A stretch of 64,000 bases of DNA from a virus, in the IMG/VR virus record IMGVR_UViG_3300021963_000041, positions 62,001 to 126,000 of that record; one strand, written 5' to 3'. Both the position numbers and the translations under genes were made by a program. Shown here piece by piece: positions 40,549 through 47,785 of this stretch. How positions within the stretch are numbered: position 1 is the first letter of the stretch; each line of letters begins with the position of its first letter. The notes under the pieces are model-generated. The model did no database searches, was not told where the DNA came from, and worked only from the letters and a program-made list of their open reading frames with translations.

Positions 40549-40825
40549 ATTGTTTTTTTAGATTAGAAATTTTACCCTTTTGGTTATCGATTTCATCATC
40601 TAATGCAGACACCTTTATCTCAAAGTCTTTGATGATGCTATCGCGAACCAGTTGCTCACGCTCCAAACCACCAATAACTTGAGTCAAACTATCGATCTCT
40701 TGTTTCTGTTTTGCGTAACGATCAGCGTCACCAATCTTTGGTGCTTTGTACATAAAATAGTAAATCAGCAATGCTGCGATGACTACTATTAACATTAGGT
40801 TTGTTTTTGTAACTCTTGCTTGCAT
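40472..40825 (-). CDS. Membrane-anchored coiled-coil protein (Rz-like candidate)
   Basis: A 117-residue protein with an N-terminal membrane anchor (residues 8-27, TNLMLIVVIAALLIYYFMY) and then a coiled coil with EIDSLTQVIGGLEREQLVRD and LDDEIDNQKGKISNLKKQYG. That is the plan of inner-membrane spanins (i-spanins). Its 3' end overlaps the start of a secreted coiled-coil protein in another frame by 77 bases, which strengthens the Rz/Rz1-like reading. The alternative is an unrelated small membrane protein. Confidence 0.5.
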   Translation of the reverse strand: MQARVTKTNLMLIVVIAALLIYYFMYKAPKIGDADRYAKQKQEIDSLTQVIGGLEREQLVRDSIIKDFEIKVSALDDEIDNQKGKISNLKKQYGTKIQNVGRYTPTELDSFFTDRYN

Positions 40826-40826
40826 A

Positions 40827-41012
40827 CTATTTTAATTTACGTTCAGTCTTAGCTGAGTAGTTTTTATCAACGTAGTTGAAGAAGTTTTTCTTTCTCTCAG
40901 GATCTTCCAAATCAGCTGGTGATTTGATGTCGAACTTAACCATTGCTTTTTTGAAAAACTCTTGATAAGCTGTATCCTCTTTTAGACGTTTTATGATATG
41001 TGCCGTTTTCAT
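40827..41012 (-). CDS. Small conserved phage protein
   Basis: A 61-residue basic helical protein: KTAHIIKRLKEDTAYQEFFK, then KFDIKSPADLEDPERKKNFF. I recall very similar short proteins in T4-like marine phages near head genes, without known function. It overlaps the 139-residue acidic gene by one base (TAATG) and ends 1 base before the next ATG. Confidence 0.65.
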   Translation of the reverse strand: MKTAHIIKRLKEDTAYQEFFKKAMVKFDIKSPADLEDPERKKNFFNYVDKNYSAKTERKLK

Positions 41013-41431
41013 TATTGTATGATGTTTGATTTTACAGCTTGTAATATTTTTAATTTACCCTCACTAGAAGCATTGAACATAGTAATCAAGTCACCAACCA
41101 TAGTTACTAAATCATCTTGCTCAACTGGCTCTGTACTAGTTTTTAACTTTTGTACAAATTGATCCATTGCATCTTGAAAGTCTTGGTTTAATCCAACTTC
41201 GGGTTCTGGTTCTGGAGCAGGTTCTGGCTTAGGCTCTTCTTTAGGCTTTTCTTGCGGCTTAGGTTCAGTTACTGGTTTGTCAGTAGGTGTTTCAGGAGTC
41301 TCGGGAGTTTCTGCAGCTGGAGTTTCTTCTGTACTCTCCTCATCCGCTTCCATGATCTTACGAATCTCTTTTTGGATATAACGACGCAATAAGCTTTCAG
41401 CTAATTGTGATTTTGTCCTATTCTTCTTCAT
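41012..41431 (-). CDS. Pro/Glu-rich protein with targeting-type N-terminus
   Basis: A 139-residue protein. Residues 1-30 form a basic helix ending RKIMEADEES, with an Ile-Met-Glu/Ala site that fits the prohead protease. Residues 33-80 are almost only Pro, Glu, Thr and Lys (for example EKPKEEPKPEPAPEPEPE). The C-terminal 55 residues are helical (FQDAMDQFVQKLKTSTEP). This plan, a targeting helix, an acidic spacer and a short folded end, suggests a packaged or core protein. TATTTATA motif 17 bases upstream. Confidence 0.6.
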   Translation of the reverse strand: MKKNRTKSQLAESLLRRYIQKEIRKIMEADEESTEETPAAETPETPETPTDKPVTEPKPQEKPKEEPKPEPAPEPEPEVGLNQDFQDAMDQFVQKLKTSTEPVEQDDLVTMVGDLITMFNASSEGKLKILQAVKSNIIQ

Positions 41432-41448
41432 TTTTTAACGCGTTTATA

Positions 41449-41456
41449 TATAAATA
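41449..41456 (-). promoter_or_regulatory. TATTTATA motif before the Pro/Glu-rich gene
   Basis: Ends 17 bases before the ATG at 41431. Confidence 0.55.
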
Positions 41457-41463
41457 GTATGTG

Positions 41464-41685
41464 TTAAGCTTTAAGACCTTTCTTATATTGCCATCGAAAT
41501 AAAATGGATAATCCAAAGAACAACCCCGCTATACAGTACAAAGCGAAATTCGCTCTCCACAAATTTCCAGTTGCTAGTATCAACCAATATTGGACTACGT
41601 CGAACCCCAGTGGATTGAAGAATAGAGCTATCATCATGCTCCAGGTTGCGAGATCCTGTTTTTTTATTCCTCTTACTACTCTCAC
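41464..41685 (-). CDS. Small two-helix membrane protein
   Basis: A 73-residue protein with two membrane segments, about residues 13-33 (ATWSMMIALFFNPLGFDVVQ) and 45-65 (FALYCIAGLFFGLSILFRW). The KKQDLATWSMMIALFFNPLG stretch is a pattern I recall as widely conserved in marine T4-like phages. The frame has a stop four codons upstream, so the start must be the GTG at 41685, a rare start in this window. Role unknown. Confidence 0.65.
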   Translation of the reverse strand: MRVVRGIKKQDLATWSMMIALFFNPLGFDVVQYWLILATGNLWRANFALYCIAGLFFGLSILFRWQYKKGLKA

Positions 41686-41691
41686 CTTCCA

Positions 41692-42099
41692 TTATTTTTT
41701 ATTTTGGTTCGACCTTACAGAAATCACTTTCTGCATATGCTCTCTCACAAGTTTGCGTACTTGCTCTTGCAATTTACCTTGCTCATAAGCCTCCACTTCT
41801 TGCTCCAGTTGATTGAAGTCTTCTATGTCGGCTGTGCGAACAAATTCAACAGCTCTTCGAAAGGTTTTGAAGTTTAGTTGATCCATTAACTTTGGATCAC
41901 GAAATATTTTACGAAGTAGTTCTCTTACACCAACAGAGTTTATAGTCAATTCGTTTACACTCTCGTTTGCGTTAAGATGTAAAGCTGCTAAATATTTACG
42001 CAATGCTTCTTTGTTGCCATCTGTGCAACCTACCTTCTCACCACCATCTTTTTTGTAGACGCAGTATTGATCTCCGACCTTTCTAGCTGTATATGGCAT
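41692..42099 (-). CDS. Small protein with N-terminal zinc-free CVYKKD-type domain
   Basis: A 135-residue protein. The first 45 residues, with KVGDQYCVYKKDGGEKVGCT then KEALRKYLAALHLNANES, form a unit I recall in several phage proteins. The C-terminal 90 residues are helical and charged (ELLRKIFRDPKLMDQLNF, QVRKLVREHMQKV). It overlaps the ParB-like gene by one base. Function unknown. Confidence 0.6.
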   Translation of the reverse strand: MPYTARKVGDQYCVYKKDGGEKVGCTDGNKEALRKYLAALHLNANESVNELTINSVGVRELLRKIFRDPKLMDQLNFKTFRRAVEFVRTADIEDFNQLEQEVEAYEQGKLQEQVRKLVREHMQKVISVRSNQNKK

Positions 42100-43118
42100 T
42101 ATGCTTTTCCTTTTTTGATTGCTTCCTTAAGCATCTTATCAATTGCTTTGGTTGCTGATTCTTTAAATGGTTCTTTGAAGTTAATCTCACCTGATTGGAA
42201 AGCTGTGTTAACAGTTGCTTGAGTTGTCTTATCTCCAGACTTACCTGCTTGTGGCATAATTGTTCGTGGATAAGGTCCTTTCATTTTGATAATAAGTGCG
42301 TGTGACTTACCGATATACTTAGCTACAGCTGCTCTATTTTTAGCATCAGCAGCATCTCGATCGTTGTTAGGTACTTTTAATCCCACCTTTGTAAAAATCT
42401 CAGGAGCATATTTTGCAAACTTTTGAACTTCTGCTTTACCTATGTTTTCTGTAACATATTTTATCACCTCTTCAGTGCTAGTAGCCATTAAATCCTTTCC
42501 TTCGAAAGGTTTAGTAACAACTTTTCCTGCTTTTGCTGCGATTGCTAATTGCATTGCTTTAAGTGCATCTTCTGCACCCATTCCTGCTGGAGCTTTCATA
42601 ATGTCGCACATCATTTGAGCTTTTGGATTAATCATAAAGCAAAGTGACCATCTATGATGTCCATCTAAGATTGCTACTTGACCATCCACTTCAGCGCACA
42701 ATACTGGAATCTTTCCATCTGGTGATGGCATCTTTACTGGATTAGTAAAAGCTGCATCAATAGCTCCATACTTGTCATTGATAATATCATCAAGGCTGTT
42801 TCCGAATCCTATTTCTGCTTGTGTTGGAAACATTTTAGTTGCAGCAATTGGTGTAGTATTAAACGGCACTTTTTCATCTTCTGGTTGACCATCTTCAGTA
42901 CCTTTGTTAGCAGCTGCTTTGAACTCTGCATCCGATGCTTTAGCTTTTAAGTCAGCTACAGCACCAGCAAGATCTTTATCCATTGCTTTTTTCAAATCAT
43001 CTGCTGCATCCTCTATAATAAGGAGTCTGTGCATTTCTGTGTTGTAATAGTCTTCAGAAATGACTCTGGCTTTCAATTGCCAGTCTAATTTTTGTTTTAA
43101 GTCTTTTACGTTTGCCAT
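42099..43118 (-). CDS. ParB/sulfiredoxin-like domain protein
   Basis: A 339-residue protein. Residues about 100-165 contain FGNSLDDIINDKYGAID and VDGQVAILDGHHRWSLCFMI; the Asp-Gly-His-His-Arg-Trp core is the signature of ParB/Srx-type folds (VxDGHHR). The N-terminal 80 residues are helical, and the C-terminal half is Ala/Lys-rich and helical. ParB-like domains in phages can be nucleases, nucleotide-dependent clamps or modification enzymes; nothing here decides which. It starts with its own TATTTATA motif 14 bases upstream and leads a group of small head-region genes. Confidence 0.65.
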   Translation of the reverse strand: MANVKDLKQKLDWQLKARVISEDYYNTEMHRLLIIEDAADDLKKAMDKDLAGAVADLKAKASDAEFKAAANKGTEDGQPEDEKVPFNTTPIAATKMFPTQAEIGFGNSLDDIINDKYGAIDAAFTNPVKMPSPDGKIPVLCAEVDGQVAILDGHHRWSLCFMINPKAQMMCDIMKAPAGMGAEDALKAMQLAIAAKAGKVVTKPFEGKDLMATSTEEVIKYVTENIGKAEVQKFAKYAPEIFTKVGLKVPNNDRDAADAKNRAAVAKYIGKSHALIIKMKGPYPRTIMPQAGKSGDKTTQATVNTAFQSGEINFKEPFKESATKAIDKMLKEAIKKGKA

Positions 43119-43132
43119 GTTAATTGATATTG

Positions 43133-43140
43133 TATAAATA
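43133..43140 (-). promoter_or_regulatory. TATTTATA motif before the ParB-like gene
   Basis: Ends 14 bases before the ATG at 43118. Confidence 0.55.
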
Positions 43141-43148
43141 GGATAACC

Positions 43149-43604
43149 TTACCACTTTCGGCAAGACCAATATCTTGGTTTGTGTCTTGGTCCTGGGTTA
43201 TCGCAGTTGTGTCTTGCTCTAAACGATCTACGTCTTTCTGGATTGTTCTTTTTAATACTCATACCCTTCTGTCCAAAGTTTACTTTAACAACATTGCCTT
43301 CTGGGTTTTTAACATAGACCTTGAACTTCTTAACATCACCACGCATTGGTTTACCAAGTTGTACATTACGACCTTGATATTCTGCTTCAGTTATTTGTAT
43401 GTTTCCGGCTTTGATGTCTTCCATCAACGCTAACGCACAAGCTTCACAGATAGTGACTTCGTATACACCCTCCTCTGCATTAATCTTCTTAGCAGCAGCT
43501 ACTGCTTTTTTGTATGCCTCAGAGCCTTTACGTGCGGGTGCTTCACCTCGAGCACGCTTAGCTCTTATGTTTGCCCACAATCCTTGAGACTCTTCGTTTG
43601 TCAT
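43149..43604 (-). CDS. Conserved basic protein with RRSFRARHNC C-terminus
   Basis: A 151-residue basic protein. The C-terminal 60 residues hold KFKVYVKNPEGNVVKVNFGQ, then NPERRRSFRARHNCDNPGPR and HKPRYWSCRKW, a very conserved end in T4-like marine phages as I recall, with Cys and His residues that might bind a metal. A further CEAC pair lies near residue 55. Function unknown; a nucleic-acid-binding role would fit the basic, Cys-containing end. Start overlaps the GAF protein stop by one base. Confidence 0.7.
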   Translation of the reverse strand: MTNEESQGLWANIRAKRARGEAPARKGSEAYKKAVAAAKKINAEEGVYEVTICEACALALMEDIKAGNIQITEAEYQGRNVQLGKPMRGDVKKFKVYVKNPEGNVVKVNFGQKGMSIKKNNPERRRSFRARHNCDNPGPRHKPRYWSCRKW

Positions 43605-44212
43605 TATTTTTTATTTAAGTGTGTATCTAATACACCGCCAATGGCAGTTGCATGATTTGCAAGATGATTGATATCTTCCATACCAAGCTTAGTTTTTCTT
43701 TTTGTATAATCTAGACCCATAATAGCTATAAATTTACCATCAATATTCTTAACAGCAAAAATATACTCGGATCTACAACCTGACTCTTCAGCTACATATT
43801 TCAATCCCCATGTTGCAATAGACTCATCTTTAAAGTCAGCAATCTCAATAATATCATTTTCTAATAGTTGATTGATAAATCGTGAAAATAAGCTGACAGG
43901 TATATTTTGAAAGTTGGTTTGGATTGATGTAGCTCCTGCTGAAACAACCTCATACACTACGCTAAATTTAGCAATGCTTTTTCCGGTTGGATAGAAATGA
44001 CCTCCATTATGAAATTGTGATATCCAAACTCGATCTGCACCAAATTCATCACGGATATGCTCCATCTTTGCAAGCACCTTCTCACTAGTTTCTAACGCTT
44101 CTTGAACCATATCGGTTTTTTTCTTACGTCGTTCTATAATATACCGAGTGACTAACACCACGATAGGTCCCAATACGCCAGTTAGGAAGGCTGCTACAAT
44201 CGCTGAATCCAT
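43604..44212 (-). CDS. Membrane-anchored GAF-like domain protein
   Basis: A 202-residue protein. Residues 4-22 (IVAAFLTGVLGPIVVLVTRY) form one membrane segment followed by a basic patch (IERRKKK) and a short coiled coil. Residues about 55-195 resemble a GAF sensor domain: DRVWISQFHNGGHFYPTGKS, then YVAEESGCRSEYIFAVKN and GKFIAIMGLDYTKRK. GAF domains bind small ligands. I know of similar phage proteins but not of a tested function. It is overlapped at both ends by neighbours. Confidence 0.65.
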   Translation of the reverse strand: MDSAIVAAFLTGVLGPIVVLVTRYIIERRKKKTDMVQEALETSEKVLAKMEHIRDEFGADRVWISQFHNGGHFYPTGKSIAKFSVVYEVVSAGATSIQTNFQNIPVSLFSRFINQLLENDIIEIADFKDESIATWGLKYVAEESGCRSEYIFAVKNIDGKFIAIMGLDYTKRKTKLGMEDINHLANHATAIGGVLDTHLNKK

Positions 44213-44715
44213 TACTTTTCTCTTATTTCTTTTATGTTTTGTTCTAGTTTTTCAACCACTTGGGTTTTTATTTCTTCTAAATGATCTTGGCTGACATCTT
44301 TCCATCTCTCAACCATACCATCTTCAGTAACATTAGAACTAGAAACACTATCACTCATGTAGTCCTTCATATAAGATTCAAAGTCTTTCAAAAACGCTTC
44401 AGCGTTATTTAGCATTACTTGCTTCTCATAATCAGCCCACTCACCACTCTTCATCATTTTGTGATCGTTATCAATCACACACTCAAAACAGCTTTTATGT
44501 GTAGACCAAGCTTTTTCATCTAAATGATGTTTCATAGCCTTTCCACAACTAGGACATGCTAATGGAGTTAGTAACTCCTTTCTAGCTGCCTCCATCTTTG
44601 AGATGGTTCTTTTTATACCATTCTTAATGGTCCATAACTTTCCTTGCTCTTCCCATACATCACCTTCAATACGTTTTGTATATTTAGAGTCTGTCGTAAC
44701 AAATAAATCTCTCAT
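44212..44715 (-). CDS. Zinc-ribbon protein
   Basis: A 167-residue protein. Residues 54-80 contain LACPSCGKAMKHHLDEKAW and a second pair in SCFECVID, a four-cysteine zinc ribbon. The flanks are helical: N-terminal GKLWTIKNGIKRTISKME and a C-terminal charged coiled coil (LEEIKTQVVEKLEQNIKEIR). It overlaps the 104-residue gene by 4 bases and the GAF gene by 1. Similar proteins occur in T4-like marine phages; function not known to me. Confidence 0.65.
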   Translation of the reverse strand: MRDLFVTTDSKYTKRIEGDVWEEQGKLWTIKNGIKRTISKMEAARKELLTPLACPSCGKAMKHHLDEKAWSTHKSCFECVIDNDHKMMKSGEWADYEKQVMLNNAEAFLKDFESYMKDYMSDSVSSSNVTEDGMVERWKDVSQDHLEEIKTQVVEKLEQNIKEIREK

Positions 44716-45026
44716 CGTGCTTGTAACTTGTATTTTTCAATTACGAATTGTACATTCTTATCAAATTTACGCAAAGCTCTACGAAGCTCTAGTCGTACAC
44801 CTTCGGCTAATTTAGCACTCTCATTACTATCACCAACTGATCGGAAAAACTCTTTTCCACCAACTGACGAAATACTAATCGTAAAGCTAAATTCTGGGCT
44901 TCCCTCTTCTCCTACGTTTTTGAAATCTGCATCGTAGTGTAGGGTCATGTTTGTGCTAGGTGAAGATGCAATAGCCTCTTTCTTTTCTTCTAGCTTTTGG
45001 TTTTCAAGTAATTTCTTTAGTTTCAT
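44712..45026 (-). CDS. Small conserved protein of unknown function
   Basis: A 104-residue protein. It starts with a charged helix (KLKKLLENQKLEEKKEAIAS) with a Leu-Leu-Glu site, then a beta segment (NMTLHYDADFKNVGEEGSPE, FSFTISISSVGG) and an amphipathic C-terminal helix. No family recognised. It starts 3 bases after the stop of the nucleotidyltransferase-ligase gene and is therefore in the same operon. Confidence 0.55.
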   Translation of the reverse strand: MKLKKLLENQKLEEKKEAIASSPSTNMTLHYDADFKNVGEEGSPEFSFTISISSVGGKEFFRSVGDSNESAKLAEGVRLELRRALRKFDKNVQFVIEKYKLQAR

Positions 45027-45029
45027 TTT

Positions 45030-47234
45030 TTAGAATTTTAAGTACCCTAGAATCTGATTGATTGGTGCAAATGCTCCAGTCAGCTTGTAAAGTTTTCCGT
45101 TATATTTAAACACAATACCTTCTAAAGGTACAATAGCTTTAAAACCTCCAATATCTTTAAGTCGTGTTAACTCTCTTTTCAAAAACTGTAAAGAGGCATC
45201 ATCATCTGACATCTCAGGGGTTTGTGCAGCTGCTTGTATTTTAGCAATTGCATCTTCAAGATCCTTATTGATCTGTCTAACAGTATCATTAGGATTCAAA
45301 GACACTAATTGCGAAACATTCTTTAATGTATAAACTCCTAGTTTAAGGAATACCGTCTCTAGAGGTTTTATGCATATCTTCTTTTGAACACCATACTCCT
45401 TTTTATCGAAATTTACAACCCAATTTTTGAAGTCCTCGTTATCAATACCATCACGGATAACCTTGATGTTAATATCTTTGAGTGAGTAAGCCCAACGATT
45501 GATTAGTTGTTGTAAGGTGTTGGCTGGGATCTCGTAACCATACTGCTTTGCAGTGTTCTTCAAATAGTTTGTCCACCAAGCTTGGATGTACACACTAATT
45601 TTATCATCTTCCTTTAACTTATATTGCTCTCTAAGCTTTCTAAGCGCTTGATGCAATTCGTCACGCTGTCTTTCGTAATCTGCAGACTTATTGATTGTGA
45701 TTGGATCGGTTACGCGGATCTCGTATGTTTTTTGATTTTGAGCTTCAATTTGTCTAAGAGCTCCATCCAACTTATGTACAGCATCCGTGTCAGTATTTAC
45801 AACATTCCCTGCTGGATCGTATTCTGTAATGTTGTGTAGTCTCAGCTGAGTAGCTCCATAAGGAATTACGTTAGCTGTTTCTGGATACAACACTTCAAAG
45901 TTTACAAACTTCTTTCCATTTTGGAAGAACTCTTCTTTTTGTTCTGGTGTAAGTTTATTGATTGCTGCTTCCAGATCCTTCATTGCTTCTCCAAAAGCTG
46001 CTTGAATAGCACCACGTCCTGCAAACATATCTTCAACCTGCTTAACAGTTAGAGATGTTGCACCTGCATCTTTTAAATGCCCTTTGTTTCTAGCTGCACG
46101 GACTTTACCATCTTTGTAGGTAGCCATAAGGTTTTGACCATCCAACTTCTCTTGTGCATATTCAACCTTACCACTCAAAGCTGCATCAATCATACTGTTT
46201 GCATCTTTGAAAGTTAGATCATAGTCCTCGTAAGGGTGTGTCATGTGACCAGCGGCACCACCTTCTTTTAGAAGAGTACGCTCAAACAATGGAGCGGTTG
46301 TTGCTGCTTTATTTAAAAAGTTGTTTGGGATTGTGTATTTTTCTAAACGTAATAAGCGAATCAAAATGAAATAAATTGTTCCGCCTGGAAGAACACTAGC
46401 TGCAATAATGCCTGCTGTCTTCAATACGTCCTTCATCTGATTACCAATCTCCTCCTTTTCGGCATCAGTTAGTGTCTTTTTACCTTGAGCAGCTTGAGCT
46501 AACATAACAAAAGCTTCTTTAGTCTCTCTACTCTCAGCAGCTATCGATCTCAAGAAAGCTTGAAATCGTGAACTCATTTTTTTCACAATAGCAGAAAGAT
46601 CAACCTCTTGTAATGGTTGTCCTGGTGCTAATATTTTAAATACTGATTTGATAGTTGACTCGGAGATACCTGGGTAGTTTGTTTTGAAGTTGTCAAAGTT
46701 CTTTGCTGCTAAGTCTGCTCTCAAAGTTGATGCACTTAGACCTTGTCCGTTCAACTGATCAGTACGACCTTTGTATAAGATTGGTGATGTGTTCAATGAC
46801 AACTCAACAACATTAACACCTGGTCTATGATACTTTGCTCCTGCTGCGTGTCCGTCTACAAAACCCTTAACACGAGCGTAGTCGCTTCCTTTTGAACTAG
46901 CTCCTAGAGCATAAGTTCCTGCTGGAGCTTTTTCTACGAACTCGTAGGCTGCTCTCATTGGATTATCGTTTGGAGCTTGCTCTACTTTTATATTTGGAAT
47001 ACCACCTAATAAAAGCTTCCACACTTCCATGGATTGTTTCATAGTAATTCCATCACGCTCTTTTGGTCCAATCAGTATTCGCACTTCTGCTACACTAGGT
47101 AGTGCTGCGTAACGCTTTGCTAATTCCAAGTGACCACCATGAGGAGGTTTGAAACCACCTGGTAGCATTACAATTATTCCGGCTTCTGCCTCTCTTAATA
47201 CTCCTTCAACTAGGAATTTAGTAAGTTCATTCAT
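45030..47234 (-). CDS. Nucleotidyltransferase fused to a nucleic-acid-ligase-like domain
   Basis: A 734-residue protein. Residues 1-18 form a targeting-like helix (FLVEGVLREAEAG). Residues 20-205 are an adenylyl/cytidylyltransferase-type domain: LPGGFKPPHGGHLELAK (26-35 is the GxFxPxHxGH motif) and GLSASTLRADL (SxSxxR). Residues about 271-295 are hydrophobic. Residues 325-734 resemble an ATP-dependent ligase: EKLDGQNLM with Lys363 as candidate AMP-accepting lysine, RNKGHL, FVNFEVLYP (Glu447), and EGIVFK then YKLTG at 705-720. Ile/Leu-Lys-Glu/Gly at 322-325 (LLKEGG) matches the capsid protein cut site. Substrate unknown: NMN, a lipid head group or an RNA end are all possible. Confidence 0.75.
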   Translation of the reverse strand: MNELTKFLVEGVLREAEAGIIVMLPGGFKPPHGGHLELAKRYAALPSVAEVRILIGPKERDGITMKQSMEVWKLLLGGIPNIKVEQAPNDNPMRAAYEFVEKAPAGTYALGASSKGSDYARVKGFVDGHAAGAKYHRPGVNVVELSLNTSPILYKGRTDQLNGQGLSASTLRADLAAKNFDNFKTNYPGISESTIKSVFKILAPGQPLQEVDLSAIVKKMSSRFQAFLRSIAAESRETKEAFVMLAQAAQGKKTLTDAEKEEIGNQMKDVLKTAGIIAASVLPGGTIYFILIRLLRLEKYTIPNNFLNKAATTAPLFERTLLKEGGAAGHMTHPYEDYDLTFKDANSMIDAALSGKVEYAQEKLDGQNLMATYKDGKVRAARNKGHLKDAGATSLTVKQVEDMFAGRGAIQAAFGEAMKDLEAAINKLTPEQKEEFFQNGKKFVNFEVLYPETANVIPYGATQLRLHNITEYDPAGNVVNTDTDAVHKLDGALRQIEAQNQKTYEIRVTDPITINKSADYERQRDELHQALRKLREQYKLKEDDKISVYIQAWWTNYLKNTAKQYGYEIPANTLQQLINRWAYSLKDINIKVIRDGIDNEDFKNWVVNFDKKEYGVQKKICIKPLETVFLKLGVYTLKNVSQLVSLNPNDTVRQINKDLEDAIAKIQAAAQTPEMSDDDASLQFLKRELTRLKDIGGFKAIVPLEGIVFKYNGKLYKLTGAFAPINQILGYLKF

Positions 47235-47775
47235 TCTTTAAGGTGTCTTGAATATAAATATGTTTGGAATCGAGTTCACGCTTTAATTTAGCAATCTCTA
47301 ACTGCATTTTCTCTGTTCTATCGAGTAAGGTTACTAATAGACGTCCTAATGAGGTATCTTTCAGTTGTTCGTAATTCTTTAAGAAGATATCATCAACAAC
47401 AGCATTACCATCAACAAATAACCTATAGTCTTTATATAATCCCTCATCCAACGATTGACCAATATAAACCCTCTCCATATTACGTAGTGGTACAATCTCA
47501 CGGCGCTCAATATCCTTTGTTAGTGGATTGTATGCTAAATAATGTAAGATAAAATATATAGCGTCACCTTTTAATTGCTTGTCAGTTGATGGCGTTCCTA
47601 TCCTCAGTGTATATGGGTTATCAGTATGTTTTTGTTTTATATCAACAATACTCTCGCCATTCCAAGCTTGATACACATTCTTGATAAGAATCTTACCGAG
47701 TGTATGCTCGTTGAGCAGCCCTTGTATTGCTGGGAAGGGTCTTGTACAGTTTCTTATAGTGTTGTTACCTATCAT
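47227..47775 (-). CDS. Structural or assembly protein with C-terminal coiled coil
   Basis: A 182-residue protein. The body has KGDAIYFILHYLAYNPLTKD and EGLYKDYRLFVDGNAVVDDI; the last 40 residues (LVTLLDRTEKMQLEIAKLKR) form a coiled coil likely to trimerise. It ends inside the start of the ligase gene (8-base overlap), and a TATTTATA motif for that gene sits in its final codons. It follows the 457-residue structural gene by 10 bases. Function unknown. Confidence 0.55.
   Translation of the reverse strand: MIGNNTIRNCTRPFPAIQGLLNEHTLGKILIKNVYQAWNGESIVDIKQKHTDNPYTLRIGTPSTDKQLKGDAIYFILHYLAYNPLTKDIERREIVPLRNMERVYIGQSLDEGLYKDYRLFVDGNAVVDDIFLKNYEQLKDTSLGRLLVTLLDRTEKMQLEIAKLKRELDSKHIYIQDTLKNE
47253..47260 (-). 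promoter_or_regulatory. TATTTATA motif before the nucleotidyltransferase-ligase gene
   Basis: Lies inside the last codons of the 182-residue gene (Ile-Tyr), 18 bases before the ATG at 47234. Confidence 0.5.
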
Positions 47776-47785
47776 CTAATTGTAA

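Noticed and set aside
41483-41692. 69-codon frame overlapping the small membrane protein
   Set aside because: It begins with ATG but reads as non-native sequence; the GTG-started frame has two clear membrane helices and a conserved pattern.
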